From positions 372,501 to 436,500 of the forward strand of contig OZ023180.1 in assembly GCA_963995505.1 (NCBI GenBank): a stretch of 64,000 nucleotides of DNA. Reading direction: 5' to 3'. This DNA is from Hypericum androsaemum (Eukaryota; Streptophyta; Magnoliopsida; Malpighiales; Hypericaceae). The notes under the pieces were generated by a model that worked only from the letters and a program-made list of their open reading frames with translations, made no database searches and was not told where the DNA came from. A program made the position numbers and the translations under genes. The stretch's first letter is position 1, and each line of letters starts with the position of its first letter. Positions 11,709-24,581 of this stretch are shown piece by piece.

Positions 11709-13079
11709 GATCCGATCAAGCGGATTCCCCGGATCCGGATCCCAAAACGGCCTCTCTCTCTCTCTCTCTCTCTCTCTTATCTATATAATTATTAATCTAT
11801 CGTCTAGATCTACACTCTGCGCTTCGAAGATCGGAGGCTTCCTGCGAGTATTTTTTTGAAGTGGGGAGCCGGATCTGGAAGTCAGGGAGCAGATTACCGG
11901 GGCTAGAAGTTACCGTTACCGTTGCTTAGCTTGTTTAAAGGCGTAGCTATTCCGCTGCCGTTATGGGGCGAGAAATGTGGCGGAAGAAGGCAGGGTGGAA
12001 GGGGGGTATTTTATGTAATTTGATGCAAAGGTGGAGGGTCGTTTGTAAGGGATCCGGGTTGGGGGGTGGTGGTGTGAAAAATGCGTATTGTGGTTAATTA
12101 ATGGTGTTTCTAATTAGAAGTAATTTCAAGTTTGTGTGATGAATTATGGGAGGGGAAGGAGAGAGGGAGGTTTCCGAAACTCTTCTCCAGTTCTTCGTGT
12201 ATTGTAAAGTCGTTCAAGTAAATCATGATGGAAATAAATTTTAGCTGATGAACTTTTAGTTAAATCTGTATCTGTTCTTGGTGCGATCGTGGTTCCCTTT
12301 TCTTCATAAATCCGTGAAGCAATTTTCAATTTGAAGATGCCACCTTCCTTGTCTGGACCATGTTTATTTTGATAAAAAAGGTAAAAGAGAAAATTCACCT
12401 TCTTTTCTGTGTAAGGCGATTGAGTACTTGGTGAATGATTTCCATAATCAAGGAAATAAAATGGCAATTTTACAGGCTGGTAGTTTGTTTGCTTCCGATA
12501 AAAGAATAATGGGATATATCCCTAAAAGAGAGAGGATGTATATCCGTTGGGCCGTTTCCTGAGAAACGACGGAAATTGGTATAATGGAGATGGTATTGGT
12601 GGTGGGTTTAGTAGTTAGTGTGAGGTATAGCGGAAGGCCCTTGGTGGTCGGATGGGTCGATTGATTGCGAAAGGTCTTTTATTTGGGTGCTCCACCCCAC
12701 GCACTCGAGGCAATTGGCGTTGTCCTTCCCAGTTCTCCCCACTGTAATGACACTGCCATTTGGGGTAGTGACCAACGGCTATAAGAGTCCATCTATACCT
12801 CAGATATTTTCCATCTCTTCTTCTCCGTGGAGAGGGGGTCTGATTTCGCATAGAATGAGTTTTTCCGTGCGACACAAGGAAGGGGAAAGACAGGCACAAA
12901 AAGAGAAATAGGTTCTTTTTCCCGTGTCGTCCTTTCCCATGTGGTCCAACAACTCCCTTTTTTTTTAAAATTTGTATTATTCGTATATTAAACTGAAAAA
13001 AATCAAATTAATATATTATTTAATTTTTTATTATAAGTATTAATTAATTTTAATCATCTTATAAAATATAAGAGGTTAT
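11709..13079. other. 3' UTR and intergenic DNA
   Basis: A (CT)n microsatellite is at 11752-11777. The segment to about 12250 is likely 3' UTR. After that I see no gene. A short GC-richer segment at 12600-12900 has open frames on both strands but no domain. Confidence 0.5.
11752..11777. repeat. (CT)n microsatellite
   Basis: About 13 CT dinucleotides in the probable 3' UTR of the PNRC-motif gene. Confidence 0.9.
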
Positions 13080-14030
13080 GCTATTTTATCATAATTAGAC
13101 ATGCTATTTTATCGTAATCGCGTTGCCATTTAATTAATTATAAATTTTATTACATATTAACCAGGCATGCCAATTTATCAAACATGGCATGCAAATTTAT
13201 CGAACCTGGATATGCTATTTAATAAATAACCGAATATGCTATTTGACATAATCGGGCATGCCATTTGACATAACCGGGCATGTCATTTGGCAAACACCTT
13301 CTAGCCGCTTGCAACTTGATCGACTATTAAATTCAAACGTATTTTTAACATCCTTACACTCCGAATTTGAAGAAGTCATAAACTACAAAATTATAGATAT
13401 TTGTCACAGCTTCGCACAGGAACTTAAATCACCTCAATCAAACTTTGGAGTAAGATTGTGGCTCCCCAACCGAAATTAGTCAACTGCAACTCGATCGACT
13501 CTTGACTTCAAAAATATTTTCGACATCCTTACACTAAAAAATGAGAGAAATCATAAACTACAAAGTTGTAGATATTCGTATTATCTTCGCACAGCAACCT
13601 CAATCACCTCAATCACTCCAGATTAAGAATTTGTGGCTCCCCAACAGAAACTTGTCGACCATAATTCGATCGACTATTGACTTCAAACAAAATTTCAACA
13701 TTCGTATACTCCAAATTTGAAGAAGTCATAAACTAAAAAGTTGTAGACACACATCTCAGCTTCCCCTAATAACTTGAATCACTTCAATCGAACTCCAGAG
13801 TAAAAAGTTGTGGCTCTCCAATCAAAACATGTCACCCGCTTCTCACCGTCGCCGAACATGCCATTTGACATAACCGGCCATGCCAATTTATCAAACCTGG
13901 GCATGTCATTTTTTTTATCACCAGACATGCTATTTCACATCTGAACATGTCATTTGGCATAACCGAGTATGCCAATTTATCGAACCTGAGCATGCCATTT
14001 TTTTTATCACCGGACATGTTATTTAATTCA
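13080..14030. repeat. composite repeat: CATGCC motifs flanking a 175-bp tandem
   Basis: On both sides of a 3-unit tandem repeat (13311-13832) are runs of short related motifs built on CATGCCATTTGACATAACC and CATGCCAATTTATCAAACC, spaced about 25-30 bp apart (13090-13300 and 13850-14030). The arrangement looks like one internally repetitive block. No gene is seen in it. Confidence 0.75.
13311..13832. repeat. 175-bp tandem repeat, three units
   Basis: Units are 13311-13485, 13486-13660 and 13661-13832. Each runs from an AACTCGATCGACT-like start through AGTCATAAACTA and CTTCGCACAG to GTGGCTCCCCAAC. The units are clearly homologous but diverged by substitutions, so the array is old. No shared open frame is kept. 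Confidence 0.88.
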
Positions 14031-17000
14031 TTAATAGATTTGCTTTAAAAAAATGAAACGTGCTTTAAAAAAATTAAATTTGCTAACAAAACCAATCAAT
14101 AAATTGCTAACACAAAAGAGACGTTGGCCACGTGCACCATTTAATTAAATGCACCGCAAAATTCAATTAAATTGCTAATAAAAAAGACGTTGCTAATAAT
14201 AAATTAAATGCACCATCAATTACTACCAAAACAATAATAAAAAAACAAAGGGCCACATGCAAATTAATTGAACGACGTCTTAATAAATGCACTGCCAGGG
14301 GGCACACGGCTCAAGGAACAAGCGACTCTTGCACCAAAATGCCATAAATGTCCCTCGGGGACACGCGGCAAAGATCTACCGTTGGATCTTTGCACGCACG
14401 TTTTGTAGCAAAATCAACGGCTCTAAACTTTTTCTGTGCCGCACGGAATGGGCTTATAAGTGCCCGCACCAAATCAGCGGCATGTAGAGAGAGGTTGGGA
14501 TACGAATTATAGTAACGCGTCAAGGGCACCAAAAATTCAAATTGGTTGGAGTTCAAATTTCTATGATATTTGCAGATTATCTCGAGTCAATCTGCACGTG
14601 GATCGTTAATGGAATTCGCATCAGGTTGATGCCGTACAGTGTTGTCAGATTTGGTAAAATCGTAAATAACAATAAAAAATTTCATGTAGTATTTTAATAT
14701 TGTTGTATTTTTAAAACTTTTACTCGAAATCTCTTACTTTTAATATTGGTAAGAAATCAAACCTGGTCTTGAAAAAAAAATCGAACCCGGTCACCAAATT
14801 TTACCCTTTCATTGGGTCTGACCTAACAAACTGGAAATTTTTTGGCCGAAATTCTGAACCAACCATCCGATCCGACCAAATTTTGGGCAGTTCGTAAGGT
14901 CAACAGGTTAACCCTCAAATCCGAGAAGCTAATGTTAGTGATTCATAGTCCGACTGGTCGAACTGCTGGTCGGATCGCATTTTTTAAAACTATGCTTTTT
15001 ACTATGGAACCATGCATTGCAACTAAAGGGAAGTCCCCCCTCTATTGGTTTGGCATCACCACACTGCCCGACCCGGCCCATATCAGCTTTCGTGCCAGGC
15101 CTTTTAATTATAGAAGCCCAAGCCCCGACCCTAATCGTTCCTGATAACGGACATCCATCTACAAACCGCTATTAGTAATCATAATCAACTCTAGAAAATA
15201 TTTAGTGTGTATTGGAACACTAATTTAGTATATCCAGACAAGTCAGAACCAATGGCCCCACCAGTGTTCAAACTCTCGAATTGCAACAAATTCTACCCTC
15301 TTTCTTTTCTCCTATGGGTTAAATTTCCTTGGATACATTATTTTTAGATCGTCTAGTATTCAGACACCACTCTGCCGACTTATCCAAATTCGAGTTGAGA
15401 GAAATTTTTTGAAAGGTATCAAAATCTTTTAACAAGTATTTAACACTGTTGCATTTGACCTATCGGTACAAGGTGTAAAACGATTTAACGGAGGTTCACA
15501 GTTCAAAACCTAACAAGGTGTAATTCTTGATGTAAAAAACTTACTTTAAAAGAAAAATACTGCTGCATTTTAAAAAATTCAACCCAAAAACTATTGGTTA
15601 AACTATAATAATACTATCATCCTTGTAATTACTCGTTTTCCTTCAACACATAATCACATGCACACGTCTCTATTTACACCGAATTTTTTTTCAAAGTCAT
15701 CTTAACTGAACAAGTCACGTTTAAGTTACTTAACATCTGTTGAAATTTCTTATGAGCTGCATGTTACCTAGTTAAATACCACTTTGACAATTCTATGCAA
15801 ACCAGACAAACTTAATTTCATGATTTTAAAACTACGATTAACGGATAAACTAGAACTTTACGTGCCCGATGGCAAAGTGCATGCAGCTCCATATATATTC
15901 AAATCACAGTATATTTGAAGAATCAAACCAGGTGACTGGACCAGCGAACTAACGATATGATTTTCCATCCAACAAAAAGGAGCTATTGTTTGCTTTGACA
16001 AATTGATAGATCATCTCTACCTGAAAAGTGAATTTCCTAACGGTCACGACGGCAAGCAAGACCTTATAGAGTAAAGACTGGTTGATAAACATCTTTTCCC
16101 GAATCATTCAAGTGCATCTATATATTGATGCGAAAATATACCTTTTTATTTAACAAAAAAAAAGACACTTTTAGGTATGTACATTTGGACGGGCAATAAT
16201 TTTTGGCTCGGTTGGGACTATGCAATTGAAGCGAATATGGCTACAACGTTTTTGAATCAGAAAAGTTGGGAATTGGCTGATCAGAGAGAATTAAACATTT
16301 CTTAACAGTTGCGACATTTTTTTTTGAATAGATTAAATTTTATTATAAACATATTTATGTTAGGAGAAGAACTCGCTTTAGTTGCACGATTTATAATGGT
16401 CGTGCTTACAAATTTTATGAATAATGGCTTTTCATTAAATAACCCTTATTAACGAGAATAACCCGTAGAGATTTGAGACTTTGCATATAAATTGTACAAA
16501 TTATTAAGGGTGCACAAAAAATATAATTTGCCGGTTTCAGAAAATGAAGTTTCAGAATATTTGATAGTTACATAACTCATCATTTGCGGAATATTTGACC
16601 TTTTTTTGCCAAACTCTAAAGGGACTTTGAAAAATGAGTAATTGCGATTAATTCTTTGGTCACTATCTTTGGTTGATTATTTGCCTTGTTCCTCGTGTCG
16701 ATTCCGTCTTTGTCTTGTAGAAGGTAGCTAGCCAAGATGGAAACTTGACGGATAATTAGTTAGGTTAAAAAAAATTAAAAGAACTAAACCATAATATATT
16801 GCATGGTTAAAGTATCATTATATGTCAAATGTGATTTGACTACTAGTCGAAATTTACCTAGATAAATTTTCAGAGAGTGATCAATTTTTTATATCAAATT
16901 TTAAAGCACAACATCCGGCGTGACATCTTTAGGCAATGTGTTTTTGTGTTTCAGTGCGATTTAGTTTCCATAGGAGACAGAGCCAATTAATCTCAAAGCA

Positions 17001-17896
17001 AACAGCTGCACAAGAATAACTAATTACAGCAAAGAACAAATACCGTACGGCTTTCTAACAATGGGATATACCAATAAAATTAGGGGGAAATGTCTTTTAG
17101 TTTATTTTTGTCTATGCTCTGATATAACAAGTTAAGAGCTTGATATTATGTAAAATATCTTAATAGTATTTTTTTTATTTGTAATATTTAAACGCAATAC
17201 ATTCTTGAAAATTCACGTCTCTTACTACTTGAATTCGAACTTTCGTTGCTAAATATTTTTAAATTTTACTCAGCGTGGTGTGCGTGACGCTAAGAAGTTG
17301 CGCACACTCAAATTAAAACTTAAAAGCATTTAGTCTTTAAGAGGCAATTGGTTAGGTTAGCGGTGAGATCATTTTCTTGTTATATGACCACAGTTAACCA
17401 AATTGGCAACCAAACTAAACAACATTTTCTGGTATACAAATGGGAAAAAAAGTTTGCTTCCAAGTAATGCCAAATCAATGTCTTCCATTTATTGGCCAAC
17501 ACTATCTAATTAATTAAAAACCTATTAAGGGTATCATGTGCTTAAATTGATTTGCCCCACCTGAACTTAATTACTTACTATAGTAAATTTGAATGCTTCA
17601 AAGATTCGATTGCAAAAAGAAAAGTCCAAACTCTCCCGCGAAGAGTAAAAGCAAACCCACGTTTTCTTATCCCAATTAACGTAGAAGCAACTTCTCAACC
17701 TCTTCCATTGTACGTCCTCTCTATATATATCTTCCTTGACAGCCCTAAGCTTACCCGAAGAAGCACTTCCAATTCCTCATTAAAGCTAGTGTGTATCTTC
17801 CTTGCCGGCCCTAAGTTGCCCACGTTACACATAAAACACAATTCCTCATTTGGCCACTTTTTCGGTCGTGCTATTAGTCGATCCAGTTAATATCCG
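14031..17896. other. long intergenic region, no gene seen
   Basis: Nearly 3.9 kb of AT-rich DNA. At 14640-14995 there is a repeat-like piece ending CATTTTTTAAAACTATG, related to sequence around 9510-9535. The last 200 bp are the probable promoter and 5' UTR of the DMP gene, with a TATATATAT run near 17721-17732. I find no open frame with domain-like content. Confidence 0.5.
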
Positions 17897-18538
17897 ATGA
17901 CGACTCTAATCAGCTTGATCAGCAGCTGGTTCTCCAGCTCCAAATCCACAAGCTCCTCGTCCTCATCGTCATCGTCATCAATCAAGGACAAAACATTCTC
18001 ATGGCTTGGAAACCTCATAAAGCTGCTACCGACCGGAACAGTATTCGTATACCAGTTCCTGAACCCTGTCCTAACCAACAACGGCCACTGCGACACCCTC
18101 AACAAGAAGCTAAGCAGCGTCCTGATCGGCCTATGCGGCCTCTCGTGCATCTTCTCATGCTTCACGGACAGCTACAAGGGCACGGACAACAAGCTCCACT
18201 ACGGTGTCGTGACGATCAAGGGGCTGTGGCCCACGGCCGACTCGGGGTCGTCCGTGGACCTGTCCAAGTACAAGCTCCGGTTCAGCGACTTCGTGCACGC
18301 CTTCTTCTCGGCCATCGTGTTCGCGGGGCTCTCCCTTTTCGACACCAACACGGTGGAGTGCTTCTACCCGTCGTTCGAGGGTTCCGAAACCAAGAAGGTG
18401 TTGATGCAGGTGCTGCCTCCTGTTATTGGTGCTATTTCGGGGACCGTCTTTATGATGTTCCCTAATAAGCGCCATGGAATTGGTTATCCTCTTAGTACTG
18501 ACGATGATTCCGACTCCTCGGCCACCTCCAAGGCATAA
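17897..18538 (+). CDS. DMP family membrane protein (DUF679)
   Basis: An intronless gene of 213 residues, the usual DMP layout. A Ser-rich N-terminal tail (residues 8-28) precedes the family core: [25 protein letters not shown] (helix 1), [29 protein letters not shown] (helix 2), [21 protein letters not shown] (helix 3) and [24 protein letters not shown] (helix 4). The signatures LPTGT, FTDS, GLWP and [11 protein letters not shown] are all present. DMPs are plant-specific proteins of the ER, tonoplast or plasma membrane linked to senescence, membrane remodelling and, for the DMP8/9 branch, gamete fusion and haploid induction. I cannot place this copy in a branch. The acidic Ser-rich C-terminus is typical. 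The gene is complete. Confidence 0.95.
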   Translation: MTTLISLISSWFSSSKSTSSSSSSSSSSIKDKTFSWLGNLIKLLPTGTVFVYQFLNPVLTNNGHCDTLNKKLSSVLIGLCGLSCIFSCFTDSYKGTDNKLHYGVVTIKGLWPTADSGSSVDLSKYKLRFSDFVHAFFSAIVFAGLSLFDTNTVECFYPSFEGSETKKVLMQVLPPVIGAISGTVFMMFPNKRHGIGYPLSTDDDSDSSATSKA

Positions 18539-19350
18539 TATATGGAAAAAAATACACATTATTTATTATTAATTTACAAGACGTTACAAGATTATTATAG
18601 TTAGCTGATTTGTGGTTAATTATGACCGTAGAAATCATTAGTGTGTCTTGCCTTTTAAGGAAGGCTGGCTCTAGTTGAGTTTGTTTGTTTTGTGTGTGTG
18701 TGTCTATTGGCTTGGTTGACGCTATTTTTACATTTAGCTTGTGTGTTGTTTAGTTCAAATGTAAGAGGGATACGAGAGGCCAACTAGGTTCCCCTCTTGG
18801 TATGTAAAAATTAATTAAGCTTGTTGATTGCGTGATGATCTATGATAAATCAATGATTTATTTTAAAATATGAGTATTCAGATTCACGCAACAACCTTAT
18901 TCAGAGATTATGTACATCTTATAAGTATTTTATTTTAAAATGATTAGTAGTTGGATATACACAAAGTCAGTTAATCTGGGTATGAATCAGACTTGACCAT
19001 GGAGGTGTCAAAATTTTCTCTACCTAATTTTAGCACAACAACATTTAAAAGGCTCAAGTTCAAAATCTTGAATTATTTTATTGAACGGATTGAAAATCTT
19101 GAATACTTAATATAGGAAAATTTGTTACACTTGATCTACAAGATTGATTGTGCATATTAGTCCTTATATATTTATGTAATCTCTTTAAGAGAAGGATTAA
19201 TCAAATGGACCGGCGAGTTAAGTGTCAAAGGGGAGAGGCTATTCCTCCAAGTATAAGATGTTGAATATTATATCTTATTTGACATTTCTTTCCTATAGCA
19301 CGAGATTTAGAGGCGATGCATTAATTGTAATGAGTAGAACTATGTCCATT
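18539..19350. other. 3' UTR of the DMP gene and intergenic DNA
   Basis: The first 250 bp are probably 3' UTR (with a short GT run near 18690-18706). The rest is AT-rich and shows no gene. Confidence 0.5.
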
Positions 19351-20395
19351 TTTTTATGAGTTGAGATATTTTATTAATATGATAAAAAATATATATATAA
19401 ATGGCATACACGAAAACAACAACCCAAAATATGAAAAACCTACCCCAGAATACTTGGAAGAAATATGAAATATACTTGCAATCAAGCAACAGACCAATTG
19501 CAGCAGCAATCTAAAAATATCAAACAGAGCAGGTTTTCTCCGAGACCGGATTGAGTAGGGACTAAAGAAAATTTGTCCACAGGTGGGGACTATATTTTGG
19601 GCCGTCAGATTTGACTATCTTTAAATCTGATGGTCAATAACCTATCAGGTGTTATTGGTTTGCATGTGAAGTGATATTAGTTTGGAAGACGCTGGTTTGC
19701 ATGTGAAGTGATATTGGTTTGCATGTGTAGTGATATTGGTTTGAGTTAGTCCCCATGGTTGGAGACTACCCCAGTCCCCACCAAATTCACCCCCGGTTCT
19801 CCCCAGGTGAGACCCCAACGACAGCTTACAATCCATATTGATCCCCAACTGAATTGAGCAGCAGCATAACATTTTGATTCCCAAAAATTCATAATGAGTT
19901 AGACCATACGAGCCATTCTTGAGTGTGATAAATGATGGAATGTAAAAGTGGCTCAAATTTACAAAAATTTTTATCAAAGATTGCCTTATTCCGAAGGGTC
20001 CAAATATCCCACGTCATAGTAGCAAAGATTGAGTATCATACTTTGGAAAGAAGCTTCCCTTTGACCAAGCCCATCCAGGCGATGAAGGCCGAGTCCATCC
20101 TGTTGCCAACACACCAACTAACACCAATCTGCTTGGCAAAGTAATTCTAGATTCAGTAGGTGAATGAGCAGCTTAAGAAGAGGTGAGGCCATGTTTCATT
20201 CAAGTCTCCGCAAAGGGGGCACAAGCAGTCCCAAGGCTCAAGTCTACCCGTTCTGATTAATCTATCTCTTGTGAATAATTTATTTTGTACTTGAATCCAA
20301 AGGAAGCATTCCACCTTAGTCGAGATTTCATTGGACCAAATTCTCTGAGGGATTGGACATTGGAGTTTTCATGGCTGTACAATCCGAAACGCTGC
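19351..20395 (-). mobile_element. LINE 3' fragment with zf-RVT remnant
   Basis: Read on the minus strand, 20390 to about 19810 gives broken frames resembling the C-terminal part of a plant LINE reverse transcriptase: the zinc-binding zf-RVT module (Cys pairs around CxxC...H) and the following Trp-rich segment. The 3' end is marked by a T-run on the plus strand near 19349-19355, which is the poly(A) tail of a minus-strand LINE after TTAATAAAA-type sequence. Frames are interrupted by stops and shifts, so it is a dead fragment. The segment about 19560-19800 is a later insertion that splits it. Ends are approximate. Confidence 0.7.
19560..19800. mobile_element. small TIR-like element with 22-bp repeats
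   Basis: Both ends carry GGTGGGGACT in inverted orientation (about 19581-19590 and its complement near 19774-19783). Inside, the left half is similar to 8340-8410 (TTTAGATTTGA... ATCTGATGGTCA). The right half holds 3-4 imperfect copies of a 22-bp unit whose complement is ACCAATATCACTTCACATGC. It sits within the LINE fragment. I could not define a clean TSD, so the limits are approximate. Confidence 0.5.
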
Positions 20396-20737
20396 AGTAT
20401 TTAAGATACAATGACCTAGTAGCAAGGTTGTTAGAAACTAGAGTTAACTCCTGAGATCTTAGAATTTTACGATTCACCATGGGCAAAACGAGTCGGAGCC
20501 TGTGCAAGATCAGGAGTCAAGCGGGATCGATGAAATTTGATTGATAACTCCTGAGATCTACGAGTTAGAGCGGTGGGATATTTCTCAACGCTTCTAAAGG
20601 AGAGAGAGAAGGCTAATGAGTTATCTTTCGTTTAACATTTTAATAATATTTGTTATCCGAATAGCTATACTTCTTGTGTAGATAAAAATACAAAAATCTA
20701 CTATACTTTGTTTAATATTTTTTAATAATATTTATTA

Positions 20738-20982
20738 GGGCAAATTACTCCCTAGTCCCTGGTGTTTGATCATCCTCCCCCTCGGGTCCCTGCATTTTAA
20801 AAATGATTTTGCCATCCCCCGTGTTTGATTTTATCAACTCTCGGGTCCCTGGTGCCAGAATATTCCATATTCTCTAGCGATACCCCACCTGAAATAATTA
20901 AAATGCCCCTCTTTGTTAAATTTTTATCCCGACTCAGTATAAAAAATATTTCCCTTACCTAGAAATTAACCCACCCACAATT
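20738..20982 (+). repeat. MULE left terminal inverted repeat
   Basis: It matches the complement of 24867-25111 nearly base for base out to the shared CTTACCTA(G/C)AAATTAAC near the inner edge. It includes the motif CCCTGGTGTTTGATC and probably holds the promoter of the GRF ORF. Confidence 0.9.
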
Positions 20983-21198
20983 AATCCACCCCCAACTTGG
21001 CTTTCTTCGTTCTTCTCAACCAACCATTCTTCTTCATCTTTCTTCTTTTTTCGAATGTTGAGCTAAGGGGGGGTCTGGGTTTTCTAGATTTAGTGTTTAC
21101 AAGAGCAGAAGCTCTAGATGTTTTGGGTTTGAAGATTTGGGTTTTTTCAAATTCTAGGGTTTCAGGAGCTGCCTAGGGTTCGTTCCAGGAGCTGGACC

Positions 21199-21570
21199 AT
21201 GTCATCCTCTAATTCTTACTCTAGAGAAAAAGGGTTGAGGGACATGAATAGTGAGTGTAGTTGTCCTGCCCATGCCTTGATGAAGATTACCGAAAGTGAA
21301 AAGAATAGGGGTCGTTTGTTTTATTGTTACACAAAGAACATTTGTGGGTGGATTAGATGGTGTTTGCCACAGGAATCCTCTCGATGTTATCGTCACCCAA
21401 ATGTGCAGCCAAAGCAGGAACGAAGAATTGAAGATGATAAATTGGTACTGCAAGAGTTGAAGACACTGAAGAAGATCTTGAAGGAGCAAGTTGAATCTGT
21501 GATGTTAATAAAGAAACTAGTGATTATTTGGATTATCTGCAACATTGTCACTATTTCAAGTTATTTGTAA
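21199..21570 (+). CDS. GRF-type zinc-finger ORF carried by the MULE
   Basis: 123 codons, uninterrupted. Residues 20-55 fit the GRF zinc finger: CSCPAHALMKITESEKNRGR then LFYCYTK, a Cys three residues on (NICGW) and a Trp-Cys-Leu-Pro end. A charged, coiled-coil-like stretch (KQERRIEDDKLVLQELKTLKKI) follows, then a hydrophobic C-terminal tail (LVIIWIICNIVTISSYL) that could anchor in a membrane. GRF fingers bind single-stranded or structured nucleic acid in other proteins, and small GRF-plus-hydrophobic-tail proteins are common in plant genomes. It lies just inside the left TIR and converges on the transposase gene, so it travels with the element. Its role in transposition, if any, is unknown. 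It is open although the transposase is broken. Confidence 0.7.
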   Translation: MSSSNSYSREKGLRDMNSECSCPAHALMKITESEKNRGRLFYCYTKNICGWIRWCLPQESSRCYRHPNVQPKQERRIEDDKLVLQELKTLKKILKEQVESVMLIKKLVIIWIICNIVTISSYL

Positions 21571-21822
21571 CATGATGTACTTTGTCTACTTGAGATAGAG
21601 TAAAATTATTATTTTTTCATGATTAATTACAGAATCTGAGTTCATAACAACACTGAATTTGAGTACATAACATCCCAAAAGCATAGAACCTGCGTTTCTT
21701 ATCCATTACATACCAAAAGCATTCATGGATGCTAGATGTAGTTCAGATCTTGTCCATTACATACCAAAAATATACCAAAAGTACTCAAAATAACACCCAT
21801 TACATACTAAAGACTACAATAA

Positions 21823-24581
21823 CTATGATTTCCAGAATGTAGTTGTGGTTCCAGTTGCACATACTGTACTCTCAGCTCCTCTTCCTCCTCTTGTTCCTTT
21901 GACAGAAGCTCCTAGACCTCGACCTCTTATAGTGCCAAATTTTGGAACACCTGGGTTGGCACTAGTTGAAGCTCCATGGATGGCACTAGTTAAAGCTCTA
22001 TAGCTTTGTGAAGACATGTCAGTAGGACCCAATGGTCCCCCAAATGACTACATTTTAAATAAAAGAATAGTTAGGTTAAACTTTAGACAAAAAATAGATG
22101 TAAAGTAACAAAATACTAAGGATCCCACCTGTTGCACATGTGGTCCCGTGCTTCCTTGTGAAGTTCCTATGGAATCTTGTGAATGTCCAAATTGGACTTC
22201 TCTTTTGGCCTTTACAACTTGGACTCCTCCTTTGGCCTTTCCTTTCACCTAAAGTCAGCATACTAAATTATGACAAGGTATACACAACAACACAATATTA
22301 AATGCACTTACCAATATACTTTTTTACCTTTGGACTTGGTAGGTACTCCTTGGCAAGACCTTTTGTGTGTCCCATAACACTACAAATAGCACACTTTACT
22401 GTGTTTCTCCTCGTAGATGGAGGGCCTTCACCTTTTTGTCTTCTCCTCTATTTTTTTGGTCTTCCAGATCTTCTAGTCACTGGAGGAGGGAGATATGTGT
22501 CAAAACTCTATGTCTAGATCTGCCTCAGGAAATGGATTAATGGTCATCTGGTATGTCTTTTTCCACATCTCTACTTTGAAGTATTCATGAAAAGGATCTT
22601 CCAAGTCGCCATTTATGAATACATGGCACACCACTCAGCTACCATACATTGTAAGAACATGTACCATATCTCAACTCAACAGCATATTTTTTCCCTTGAC
22701 ATATCACCTCAAATTGTAAGCCCCTTGCAGGCAGAACTTGGCACTTTCTTGCCTCTGAACTCAATTGCCTCAATTGTTGCCACACATTAGGACTGACTTT
22801 TGTTTCGCAGTCATAAGCCTTCTCATATCTCTCGTGTTACCTTGCTGGTCAAGCAGCTCAACTATTGCTAAATCCATAATCTCTAGAATCCAACTATTAA
22901 ATGATTCAACCAAATTGTTTGTAATGTCTGTGCACTTCACATAATCATCCATATCATACTTGGACCACTTCTCATGTGGAATTTGTTGCAGCCAATCAGC
23001 TGGAGTTAGCATCTCACCATTAATCTTCTTTGGTAGAATATTCTCCAATCTCAGATGTGTCATTGCCTTGTTAAAATTTGTCCTTGTTGTAGCATATGCC
23101 AGCTCCCAGAAATGGGGCTCAATATTGATGCCTATGAAAGCAGCAGCAAGGTTAGAAGCAATATGCTTTGCACACCTTCTATGCCTTGAATTAGGAAAAG
23201 CTGCTTTAATTTGATCTCCAAGTCCCTGCATAATAAAAGACAGAATGATGTTATAATATGCTCCTACACTTCTAAAACAATTACATGATAGTAAAACAAC
23301 TACCTTTTGTCCATCGCTCATGATAGTCAAAACCATCCTGCTAGCGTGGTCGCCCACACATTCATGTAGGAGCTCCAGGAACTAAATCCAGTTTTGTCCA
23401 TTCTTCTTATCTACTATTGCCCAAGTAACTGGTACGATCCCATTATCTACATCAAGTCTAATCGCAGCCAGTAGGATGCCTCCAAATGGACTTTTTAGAT
23501 GACAGCCATCAACTCCAATGAAAGGCCTACATCCATTCTTGAAATCCCATTTCATTGCATATAGACATACGAATACTCTCCTAAACTGAACTGACCCGTC
23601 AAAATTAGTTCTTGACTGCCCCTCTAGCTTAACCACAGAACATGGGTTCAATGCCCACAACAAGTGATTAGCTATTAATGTTTTGTTGTCTAAGTTTGGA
23701 TTTGCTCGCAAGAGGTCACCAAACTCATTAGCTATCCATGTAAGGGTGGCCCAGTAACCACTTGCAACTTGTAGACAACTGTGTTCGTCCTTCAATTTCT
23801 TCACCATGAACATTGTCGATCCAGCCATGATTGATGCATGAATCCTCTATGGACAGCCATTGCACTGAGCAGTATACCTTTGTTTGTCATTCTTAGCAAA
23901 CTTGATATCATAGCCACCCTTAATGGCATACTCTTTCAGTGTCTTCCTGAATTCTTTGTGATCATTGAATACCTGTCTGACTTCAAACTTGATATCTCGC
24001 CCTTTATTACACCAATATGGTCTCCCATCATAATCACGAATTGGATCCATCTTGACCCTCTTCCTTCTCCTCCTTCTTTTTTCGAAATCTTCAGCTGATG
24101 CTACATCACTATCTGTCTCGCTGGACATCATGTCCTTGTTCTCAAATTGTTCCTCTTCAAGACCATCTAGGTCATCTTCACTGAAAGTGAAATCACTGTC
24201 ATCTTCAACAACAACTGCCATACCAACCTTCTCGCCTACCTCAACATCAGGGTCCATATCAACCTCCTCACCATCAGCATGCACATCAGAATCTATACCA
24301 CCCGAAGGATCACCCTCTTCAATGTCATCTTTTCATCGCAACCTGGGAAACTTGGGTCTTAGATCTCGAACCATCAAAACCTTCCCTTTCGGGCTTATCG
24401 TTGCAAGAGGTATACCTTTTGCATCTTCTTTGATAAAAATCTTAAGCACTTCTTCATCCTTGTATATCTCAAACATGCACAACACATCATCATCCTCACT
24501 AATTTTCATCCCCCCTTTTAGTCTGAATATTGAACGGGAACTATCAATTTTATAATCAAATCCTTTGTAAGTATTGTCCAA
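21823..24581 (-). pseudogene. MULE transposase, disrupted
   Basis: Segments in order on the minus strand: an N-terminal part (24581-24333), the MuDR N-terminal domain with the acidic region and a Cys-rich WCNKGRDIKFEV...CNGCP block (24284-23847), the catalytic MULE domain starting RPFIGVDGCHLK and VPVTWAIVDKKNGQNW (23828-23382), its continuation GLGDQIKAAFPNSRHRRCAKH after a likely intron (23230-22770), a zinc-knuckle-like remnant near 22370-22400, and a Gly/Arg-rich tail ending at 21823. At least three in-frame stops interrupt it: a TGA near 24332 after KFPRLR, and two TAG codons after CNGCP (about 23850) and after QNWI (about 23380). At the last two, family sequences usually have Trp. Further breaks follow after 22800. 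It cannot make a full transposase. Confidence 0.9.

Noticed and set aside
17552..17890. 112-codon frame just upstream of the DMP gene
   Set aside because: Sequence is AT-rich with TATA-like runs; it looks like promoter and leader, and no family resemblance is seen.
22302..22517. Plus-strand frame of 71 codons inside the MULE
   Set aside because: It lies opposite the zinc-knuckle remnant of the transposase and has no support of its own.
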